Assembly (NCBI GenBank): GCA_017353855.1
Contig: JAFMSA010000161.1
Span: 1 to 8,109 of the forward strand
Direction: 5' to 3'
From: Alphaproteobacteria bacterium
Lineage (GTDB): Bacteria > Pseudomonadota > Alphaproteobacteria > ATCC43930 > CGMCC-115725
Length of the DNA stretch: 8,109 nt
Shown here: positions 1-4,929 of the stretch, one piece after another
How positions within the stretch are numbered: position 1 is the first letter of the stretch
Layout of the letters: each line of letters opens with the position of its first letter
Made by a program: the position numbers and the translations under genes
The notes under the pieces: generated by a model
Told to the model about the DNA's origin: nothing
Seen by the model: only the letters and a program-made list of their open reading frames with translations
Database searches by the model: none

Positions 1-176
1 CAGTTCACACCTGGGCGGCGCCTCGAGCCTCTTCTCAGCATGCGGAGAGATAGTCGCGCCGCGATCCCGCACGATCAGGTCGGCAAGAGTACATGGACGG
101 CGGCTGAGATGCGCGACGCACCGAGTTGACGAAGACGACTCGTTACCGTCGGACCGAGTAGCCGGGCGGTGAAACC
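1..176. other. Left-edge segment without a confident gene
   Basis: This is GC-rich sequence downstream of the minus-strand small-gene cluster. One minus-strand frame stays open to the window edge and has a coding-like stretch (…LADLIVRDRGATISPHAEKR…, about positions 30-90). I see no start codon with a ribosome binding site and recognise no family. It could be the next small gene of the decayed cluster or chance openness in GC-rich DNA. Confidence 0.2.
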
Positions 177-421
177 CTATCGCGGGCCACCGGCAACACT
201 CGGCAGCGCCGCCGTGATCCGAGAGACAAAAACGGGGTCCAGGTGCTCCGTCGCACGCAAGCCTTCGGAAATCGCCTCAAGCGCCAGGCCGATTCGCGCG
301 CGGCAAGGAATTCCGTCGTCTCAGCCAAATGTCGCAGCGGCAGCTAACGCGTCACCTCCTGGAGCAGGTCGCGCAGCTCCCTCTCGATGTTGGCGTAGTG
401 CGTCGCATACCCGATAGCCAT
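177..421 (-). pseudogene. Broken small minus-strand gene, unknown function
   Basis: No family recognised. The start is an ATG at 421 with GGAG ten bases upstream and a run of six G in between. The first 25 codons (MAIGYATHYANIERELRDLL…) have almost only G or C at third positions, unlike the other two frames, which argues for real coding. This frame stops at 344-346. A second frame then takes over, crosses one TGA at 321-323, and reads through a coherent helical segment (RIGLALEAISEGLRATEHLD…VSRITAALPSVAGGPR) to a TAG at 177-179. Joining the frames gives a protein of about 81 residues, so I infer a gene broken by one frameshift and one nonsense change. It starts just after a TAG at 429-431 in another frame, which fits an operon of small genes. 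A sequencing error could explain part of the damage. Confidence 0.4.
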
Positions 422-428
422 AGCCCCC

Positions 429-579
429 CTACTCCGCTGGATCCCGCCACGATCTCTCCCGTGCCGGGGGTCACACCAAGGGTGCTGGCAAAAACCTCCT
501 CGCCGCGGCAGCGACTGCCCCGGCGCACGGGGATGCAAGCCCCTGGTTCCCATAGCGGGGCAAAGACCCAGGAAGGCAT
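429..579 (-). pseudogene. Small minus-strand gene, probably frameshifted, unknown function
   Basis: No family recognised. The ATG at 579 (MPSWVFAPLWEPGACIPVRR…) has GGAGG at 590-594, ten bases upstream, the best ribosome binding site in this part of the window. The frame actually stays open to 352, but that would overlap the next gene by about 70 codon-bearing bases in another frame. A TAG at 429-431 lies one frame over, just before the next start, so the original gene probably ended there and has since acquired a frameshift. The upstream stop at 585-587 is five bases before this ATG, which again fits a compact operon. Third-position G/C bias in this frame is only moderate, so the exact product is uncertain. 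Confidence 0.28.
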
Positions 580-584
580 AACCG

Positions 585-834
585 CTATTCCTCCGTGGCT
601 CGAATTGTCCCCCGTCGCCCGGCGCCGCCGGCGCGGCTGTCGCGCAACTCGGGCTGCTCGGCTGCTAGACTAAGACTAGACTAGACTAGACTAGACTAGA
701 CTAGACTAGACTAGACTAGACTAGACTAGGCGCTTGCGCTCGCCGGAAAGCGCCCGCTCCGCTGCCGTCCGTGCCGCGACCCAGATCTCGCCGGCCAGCG
801 TGTTGACCGCGCCGGCCAACTCCCCGGGTGTCAT
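585..834 (-). pseudogene. Small minus-strand gene split by a CTAGA microsatellite
   Basis: No family recognised. From the ATG at 834 the minus strand reads 37 codons (MTPGELAGAVNTLAGEIWVA…GERKRLV) with strong third-position G/C bias, then runs into the CTAGA array and stops at 721-723. On the other side of the array a second coding-like piece (LAAEQPELRDSR…TIRATEE) ends with TAG at 585-587. Deleting 61 bases (665-725), so that a single CTAG is kept, joins the pieces exactly in frame as …AAG CGC CTA GCA GCC GAG… This gives 62 residues with an Ala/Glu/Arg-rich helical character. No clear ribosome binding site precedes 834, and the same frame is open further upstream to about 906, so the true start may lie upstream. 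I infer that repeat expansion or insertion inactivated the gene. Confidence 0.45.
665..729. repeat. Pentanucleotide microsatellite (CTAGA)n
   Basis: A near-perfect head-to-tail array of the 5-bp unit CTAGA: one unit at 665-669, one six-base variant CTAAGA at 670-675, then 10.8 perfect units at 676-729. It carries twelve CTAG tetranucleotides in 65 bp, a word that is rare in most proteobacterial genomes. Because 5 and 3 share no factor, the array places TAG in every frame on both strands. It lies inside a small minus-strand gene. Replication slippage of a single CTAG-containing site is the simplest origin. An assembly artefact cannot be excluded from sequence alone. Confidence 0.95.
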
Positions 835-1339
835 ATTGCCGCTTGGACTGAGAAGGGTGCTGGTAGGCTGTCGGTGCTGCTGTTTGGAACGAGAAATTCA
901 GCGGCCGAGATTCTCATTTAGCAGCAATAAATCTAATATTCGACGGCAGAACCCGCGTCTTCGGCGGTCTTCCAGAGATCTTCGTGGCCTTTGACCCTTC
1001 CAGCGCCCTGCAGCAACGTGCGAGACAGAGAGCTCAACTTAACGGCACATATCGAGCAATTTCGCATTCCAACCGCAATTTCTCGATTTATTGGCAGCGC
1101 CCATCTCTAATTTGTTGGCAATCGTTGTCTCATTCCTAACGGCGACACGACATCGGTCCCGTCGTTACATGCACCTCCAGTCCATCCTGTTTCTGAAGAT
1201 AGCCGAGTACGCTGAACAGATTATAGATCAAACTAAGCAATTCTATCCTAGAAATGTCCCACCCTCCAAGTATAGGATGAATTCGAGACCGAAATCTCGG
1301 TCGAGAAGGACATTAGGAACAAGCGTCTGCGGGTTTGAT
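835..1339. other. Gene-free stretch, AT-richer than its surroundings
   Basis: About 500 bases between the decayed minus-strand cluster and the promoter of the TPR gene. It holds AT-rich patches (for example around 915-945 and 1205-1260) and many stops. A TTG-initiated frame of 105 codons (1091-1408) exists but has no ribosome binding site, no coding bias, and ends inside the TPR gene, so I do not call it. A perfect 6-bp inverted repeat with a 4-base spacer (GACCGA…TCGGTC, 1287-1302) lies about 40 bases upstream of the proposed promoter and could be an operator. That is speculation. Confidence 0.5.
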
Positions 1340-1368
1340 TTGATACGACAGCGAGTGGCAGCTATATC
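1340..1368 (+). promoter_or_regulatory. Candidate sigma70-type promoter for the TPR gene
   Basis: A TTGATA hexamer at 1340-1345 (5 of 6 to TTGACA) is followed after exactly 17 bases by TATATC at 1363-1368 (4 of 6 to TATAAT). Transcription would begin near 1375, leaving a leader of about 30 bases before the ATG at 1405. That start is therefore preferred over the TTG at 1378, which would leave almost no leader. This is pattern matching only. Confidence 0.4.
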
Positions 1369-1404
1369 GATGACAGCTTGTCAAGTATCCTGCAGTCGTC
1401 CGAC

Positions 1405-3189
1405 ATGAATCGCCAACAGCGTCGACAGGATATGCGCTCGGCCAGACGGGCGAAGCGACGTGGGGGCCCAGACTTAGATCCTTCTATCATTGATCTATTT
1501 CAACGGGGTCTCGTTTATCATCGGGCCGGACGGCTGCTGCAGGCTCAGGCAGCGTATCGCCAGATTTTGACCATTGATCCCGGCAATGCCGAGGCTCACA
1601 ACAGCCTCGGCATTGCGCTGCGTGCCCTCGGCCGGCTGGCGGAGGCGGAAGCGAGCTACCGGGAGGCTGTCCAGCTTCGGCCAAATTACCCTGAGGCTCA
1701 CAGCAACCTCGGTAATGCACTGCGTGCCCTCGGCCGCCCGGGAGAGGCGGAGGCGAGCTACCGGGAGGCTCTGCGGCTTCGGCCAAATTACCCTGAGGCT
1801 TACTATAACCTCGGCGCTGCGCTGATTGACCTCGGCCGCCTGGTGGAGGCGGAAGCGAGCTACCGCGAGGCTTTGCGGCTTTCGCCAAATTACCCTGAGG
1901 CTCACAGCAACCTCGGCCATGCGCTGTGTGACCTCGGCCGGCCGGCAGAAGCAGAGGCGAGCTGTCGCGAGGCGCTGCGGCTTCGGCCAAATAACCCTCA
2001 AGCTCACAACAATCTCGGCGTTGCACTGAATGACCTCAGCCGAGCGGCAGAGGCGGAGGCCAGCTACCGGGAGGCTCTGCGGCTTCGGCCAAATTACCCT
2101 GAAGTCCACAGCAACCTGGGCTCTGCGCTGTATGCCCTCGGCCGGCTGACAGAGGCGGAGGCGAGCTTCCGCGAGGCTCTGCGGCTTCGGCCGAATTACC
2201 CTGAGGCTCACGACAACCTCGGACACGCGCTTCTGCTCGCTGGACGATTCGAAGAAGGGTGGAAAGAGTATGAGTGGAGGTGGAAGACCAAGACGCTTTC
2301 GAGCAGCGCCCGTGACTTCTCGGCGCCCCTGTGGAGGGGGGAGGCAATCGCGGATCGTACTATCCTGCTGCATGCCGAGCAGGGCCTTGGCGACACGTTA
2401 CAGTTTTGCCGCTACGCACCGTTAATTGGTCGCGGCGCCGGGATCATCCTGGAGGTTCAAGCTCCGTTGGTGCGACTGCTGTCCCGGCTGCCGGGCGTCA
2501 TGAAGATCGGTGCTCGGGGCGAAAGCTTGCCGCCCTTTGATCTGCACTGCCCGCTGATGAGCCTTCCCCTTGCCTTTCGCACGACCCTCGACACGATACC
2601 CGCAGCGACGCCTTACTTGTCCGCCGACCCTTCGCTCGCTGCAAACTGGCGAGAACGGCTGGTCGGCCTCGATGGGCCGCGAATCGGCTTGGTGTGGGCC
2701 GGTCAGGCGAGATCGAACTTCCCGGCAGCAGCCGCGGTCGACCGTCGCCGCTCCATTGCCCTCAAAGCGCTGGCGCCACTTGCTGAGGTATCGGGCGTCA
2801 GCTTCGTGTCATTGCAAAAAGATGGACCGGCTGCCCAGGCCGCCAACCCACCGCCTGGTATGGTGCTCCACGATTTTACCGGCAAGCTTCATGACTTCGA
2901 GGATACCGCTGCGCTGATCGTCAATCTCGACCTCGTCATCAGTGTCGATACGTCGGTCGCCCACCTGGCCGGTGCGCTCGGCAAGCCAGTTTGGCTCTTG
3001 AACCGTTTTGATACTTGCTGGCGCTGGTTGCTGAACCGTGACGACAGTCCTTGGTACCCGACGCTGCGACAATTTCGTCAACCCCGCCCCGGTGACTGGA
3101 ACAGTGCGGTCTGCGCGGCGCGGGATGCCTTGCACCGCCTGATGGCCGGCGATTGCGATCAGCCCTCGGCCCGGCAGGCGGGGATTTAG
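1405..3189 (+). CDS. TPR-repeat protein with C-terminal glycosyltransferase-9-like domain
   Basis: A 594-residue protein, probably a cytoplasmic glycosyltransferase or glycan-related enzyme carried on a TPR scaffold. The N-terminus is short and very basic (MNRQQRRQDMRSARRAKRRG). TPR repeats of exactly 34 residues follow at about 28-61, 62-95, 96-129, 130-163, 164-197, 198-231 and 232-265, with an eighth running into the next domain from 266. Typical TPR positions are visible in each (PEAHSNLG…LGR..EAEASYREAL). The C-terminal part (about 320-585) resembles glycosyltransferase family 9/heptosyltransferases as found in TPR fusions: a glycine-rich E325-QGLGDTLQFCRY loop, an IGLVWAG strand followed by a basic segment, and the conserved SVDTSVAHLAGALGKPVW nucleotide-sugar region (S513 onward), then a DSPWYPTLRQFRQ stretch. 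The start at 1405 is chosen over an in-frame TTG at 1378 because of the promoter position and the recurrent MNRQQRR-type start. Neither start has a good Shine-Dalgarno sequence. There is no signal peptide or membrane helix. Donor and acceptor cannot be predicted. Surface polysaccharide or flagellin/protein glycosylation are reasonable guesses. It stands alone as a transcription unit. Confidence 0.9.
   Translation: MNRQQRRQDMRSARRAKRRGGPDLDPSIIDLFQRGLVYHRAGRLLQAQAAYRQILTIDPGNAEAHNSLGIALRALGRLAEAEASYREAVQLRPNYPEAHSNLGNALRALGRPGEAEASYREALRLRPNYPEAYYNLGAALIDLGRLVEAEASYREALRLSPNYPEAHSNLGHALCDLGRPAEAEASCREALRLRPNNPQAHNNLGVALNDLSRAAEAEASYREALRLRPNYPEVHSNLGSALYALGRLTEAEASFREALRLRPNYPEAHDNLGHALLLAGRFEEGWKEYEWRWKTKTLSSSARDFSAPLWRGEAIADRTILLHAEQGLGDTLQFCRYAPLIGRGAGIILEVQAPLVRLLSRLPGVMKIGARGESLPPFDLHCPLMSLPLAFRTTLDTIPAATPYLSADPSLAANWRERLVGLDGPRIGLVWAGQARSNFPAAAAVDRRRSIALKALAPLAEVSGVSFVSLQKDGPAAQAANPPPGMVLHDFTGKLHDFEDTAALIVNLDLVISVDTSVAHLAGALGKPVWLLNRFDTCWRWLLNRDDSPWYPTLRQFRQPRPGDWNSAVCAARDALHRLMAGDCDQPSARQAGI
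1588..2260 (+). repeat. 102-bp tandem repeats encoding the TPR array
   Basis: In-frame direct repeats with period exactly 102 bp and unit starts at 1588, 1690, 1792, 1894, 1996, 2098 and 2200. Similarity is at DNA level, not only protein level: blocks such as the one reading REALRLRPNYPEA recur with nearly the same codons (1765-1800, 2071-2103, 2173-2208). This points to recent unit duplication or gene conversion. Copy number could vary between strains without breaking the frame. Confidence 0.9.
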
Positions 3190-3319
3190 AAAGACGCGAT
3201 GGGAAGGCTATAAGGCGGCGCATCCTGAGGCCCATCGTGTCCTGCCGGGACAACTCACACGTTATCTAGATGAGGTCTGCGCCCAGCATAGAGGGAAGAT
3301 GCTGACCGCGGAGCGCTGA
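3179..3319 (+). pseudogene. Coding-like gene tail without a start
   Basis: Directly after the TPR gene, in a frame shifted by one from it, the sequence reads RKTRWEGYKAAHPEAHRVLP then GQLTRYLDEVCAQHRGKMLT and ends AER-TGA at 3317-3319. The composition looks like a real protein C-terminus. There is no usable start codon, and the frame continues upstream only as an alternative reading of the TPR gene's 3' end. It could be the tail of a lost gene fused to this site by deletion, or chance. I do not recognise the family. Confidence 0.25.
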
Positions 3320-3750
3320 GTTCGCTGCAATGAAAACTGAGGCAACCACACATGCGGCGCTTATGGAATACTGCAAGAATAAGCCGTTTGACCAGCGTCA
3401 TCGGCAAGAACGGGCAAATATTGAGGTGTTGTGCCGCTCGTCGCAAAGAGCGCGCTGCGCGGGGCCAATGCCATGGCGAGCTGTTCTTGACGTTCGTCGC
3501 CTTTGTCGCTCGCGCTCGCTCCGGGCACTGCCTTTCTCTCATGACCGAGCCGCAGGGCTCGGCACAAAATAGTTGTTCTCGACGGTTCGGACTGGTCTTC
3601 GCCCGACAGCCGGCTGCGCCCGTCGAGTGCCTGGAAAATCGCGTCGTAAATCAGTCGGCGTCACCGCACGCGGAAGTGGGACCGGAGGGCCTCGATGGAG
3701 CGGCTGACACGCGAGCCTCCGTCCCTTTGACCGCCTATAGGGATTGACCA
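3320..3750. other. Probable decayed region, no confident gene
   Basis: Both strands have long open frames here, as is common in GC-rich DNA, and none has a ribosome binding site or recognisable domain. The most coherent reading is on the minus strand: one frame is open from 3861 to 3361 except for a single TGA at 3661-3663. It includes RRLIYDAIFQALDGRSRLSG (about 3601-3660), which has a protein-like composition. It may be a gene relic of unknown family. A perfect 7-bp hairpin with a 4-base loop lies at 3545-3562. Confidence 0.4.
3545..3562. other. Perfect 7-bp hairpin
   Basis: CCGAGCC (3545-3551), loop GCAG, GGCTCGG (3556-3562). It is GC-rich and stable, but no T-tract follows on either strand, so it is not a standard intrinsic terminator. 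No intact gene ends at it. Confidence 0.4.
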
Positions 3751-3912
3751 ATGACGACTGACCTCACTCCGACCGGGGCATCCCTGATCAATGACATGGT
3801 CGATCCGCAACGCCCTTGGGTGATGTGGATCATTCGCGCCGACGGGAAGGTCGAGGCTCACGGCTATCCTCCTCCCACGGATCTGGGCAACAATCAGCTG
3901 CTCGCGGGTTAA
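3751..3912 (+). CDS. Small hypothetical protein, 53 residues
   Basis: ATG at 3751 is preceded by AGGGA about eight bases upstream (in TATAGGGATTGACCA), a plausible ribosome binding site. The 53 codons (MTTDLTPTGASLINDMVDPQ, then a WVMWIIRADGKVEAHGYPPP segment, ending QLLAG) favour G or C at third positions and end at TAA 3910-3912. The protein has a Trp-rich middle that could form a short beta strand pair, no signal peptide and no clear membrane helix. I recognise no family. It stands isolated between decayed regions, so it may be a cargo or phage/plasmid orphan gene or itself a remnant. Confidence 0.42.
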   Translation: MTTDLTPTGASLINDMVDPQRPWVMWIIRADGKVEAHGYPPPTDLGNNQLLAG

Positions 3913-4276
3913 TGGAATATCCGCTGAGGATTTCGATCCGAGGCTACGACCAGACGGCGGTACACGGCCCTGTTTGCGTGTAAGCGTGAAATCGTATTTA
4001 CGGATCGAGGTGCGAGGTAAGCAATCAGCCGAACGTCAATTCTCGCGATGGACAATTCTGCGTGGCCCGACCGTATCCAGTTATCCGAGAACCGCTCCTT
4101 TTCGACCGAAAGCATCGGGTCTGCAAGGGCGGTTCCAGTAAAACCGCGGCGGCAAGCAAACCCTGCATATCCCTAAATGACCTGCTCTGTCAGCAGAGCA
4201 AGATCGCAGTCCGGCTTCGCCACCACACGACGGCGGGGCTTCGATAGCGGTTCTTCGCCGTACTCCCCTGCTCTGT
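3913..4276. other. Gene-free stretch with two short hairpins
   Basis: No supported gene. A 68-codon minus-strand frame (3909-4115) and a 61-codon plus-strand frame (4062-4247) both lack ribosome binding sites and codon bias. Two short inverted repeats occur: GCGGTT…AACCGC at 4129-4147 with a 7-base loop, and a perfect TGCTCTG-TCAG-CAGAGCA hairpin at 4183-4200. Neither is followed by a T-run. Confidence 0.45.
4183..4200. other. Perfect 7-bp hairpin
   Basis: TGCTCTG (4183-4189), loop TCAG, CAGAGCA (4194-4200). It lies about 75 bases beyond the 3' end of the minus-strand antitoxin remnant. The minus strand after the hairpin reads GGTCATTTAG with no T-run, so a terminator role is weak at best. 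Confidence 0.35.
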
Positions 4277-4414
4277 TCATTGCTGCGCCGGCACCGGCTC
4301 GAACGAAATCCGCAGCCGCATCCCCGTTGCCGCCGCGAGGCGCTCAAGCATGCGTGTCGACCCGGCCGCTTTGCAGGCGCGCGATCACGGCCTGCATGCA
4401 CTCGGGGTGGTTTA
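4277..4414 (-). pseudogene. Frameshifted remnant of an XRE-family (HigA-like) antitoxin
   Basis: The minus strand holds the C-terminal half of a helix-turn-helix antitoxin/regulator in two frames. The upstream frame reads CMQAVIARLQSGRVDTHA (about 4400-4347), which matches the recognition-helix pattern 'TQAVIARLESGR' typical of XRE proteins paired with RelE/HigB toxins. The downstream frame, starting at 4351, reads MLERLAAATGMRLRISFEPV then PAQQ and stops at 4277-4279, matching the usual 'TLERLAEATG.RLRISFEP' tail. A small indel near 4350 separates them. The N-terminal part of the HTH is not recoverable upstream, where a stop appears about 40 bases before the recognition helix. No toxin gene is visible next to it. 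Such proteins normally bind DNA as operon repressors and neutralise a ribosome-dependent or mRNA-cleaving toxin. This copy cannot do so as it stands. Confidence 0.6.
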
Positions 4415-4561
4415 CGGCGCAGCGGCCCGGCTATCGACGGGCGCTTTCGGCGGGTTTGGGCGTGATTCCCCGAGAACTGTACGGCCGCCGATGCGGGTGC
4501 TCCTCTTGCCGGGCGCGCTACATTTGCCTTAAATGTCCTCGACGCTGAAGCGAATAACGGC

Positions 4562-4830
4562 GAGGCGCCACCCGGGATGCACTTGATTCCAGGCGGCACC
4601 TTCCGCATGGGAGCCGGCTCGTATATCCGGAGGCAGCTCCGGTGTGTACGGTCACGTTAGGCGGTTCTTGGGTGGACGCGCACGTTGTCACCCAACGCGT
4701 AGTTCGTCGTCTCTGCGTAAGCCAGCGGCTATCGCGCACTTCTGGTCTGTCGGAACGCCCGCCCGAACCCGCGCTCTATCCGAGCACACCTGCCGGAGAC
4801 GCTGAAACCGACCCTGCGCTGCCAGATGGA
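4562..4830 (+). pseudogene. Formylglycine-generating enzyme (sulfatase-modifying factor) pseudogene
   Basis: FGE/SUMF1-family proteins convert a Cys or Ser of sulfatases to formylglycine; relatives act in other oxidative steps. The family's N-terminal hallmarks are present but in several frames. APPGMHLIPGGTFRMGAGS (4565-4621) matches the 'GMVWIPGGTFRMGS' start. A two-base TA insertion at about 4622-4623 shifts the frame, after which YPEAAPVCTVTLGGSWVDAH and VVT (4624 on) match 'YPEE.PVHRVTV.GFWID..PVT'. The next block, FVVSA…ASGYRA (about 4700-4735), is in a third frame with a stop. SERPPEPALYP (about 4747-4783) returns to the second frame, and LPETLKP (about 4790-4811) needs yet another shift. 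Only the first 90 or so residues of a domain usually near 250-300 residues remain. The catalytic cysteines and the C-terminal half are gone. It lies on the same strand just upstream of the HlyD/RbbA operon, so it may once have been its first gene. Confidence 0.75.
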
Positions 4831-4929
4831 GGTCTATGCCGGGTTCCTGGGGTTCGCGCCGGCCGCCTGTAGGGCTTGTCGCTGCGCGGCGCGGCATGGC
4901 AGAGTCCGGTTTCCTGGAGTGTCGGGGTC

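Noticed and set aside
665..729. CTAGA array as a CRISPR or iteron/origin array
   Set aside because: There are no spacers and the 5-bp unit is far too short for CRISPR repeats or typical iterons; it is a simple microsatellite.
1091..1408. TTG-initiated plus-strand ORF of 105 codons
   Set aside because: No ribosome binding site, no codon bias, AT-richer sequence, and it runs into the TPR gene start and through its promoter.
1495..2373. Long minus-strand ORF of 292 codons (and another at 1487-2026) opposite the TPR array
   Set aside because: They are antisense mirrors of 102-bp in-frame repeats; period divisible by 3 keeps antisense frames open. The plus strand encodes clear TPR and glycosyltransferase motifs.
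3197..3237. CGATGGG…CCCATCG inverted repeat after the TPR gene as a terminator
   Set aside because: The loop would be 27 bases and no T-run follows, so it does not look like an intrinsic terminator.
3352..3747. Plus-strand ORF of 131 codons
   Set aside because: No ribosome binding site or recognisable domain; Arg/Ser/Ala-rich composition. An opposing minus-strand frame is at least as coherent.
3909..4115. Minus-strand ORF of 68 codons
   Set aside because: No Shine-Dalgarno sequence, mixed third-position composition, and no family resemblance.
4081..4608. 175-codon minus-strand ORF
   Set aside because: Arg/Ala/Cys-rich composition typical of a shadow frame. The XRE remnant lies on the same strand in different frames and the FGE remnant on the other.
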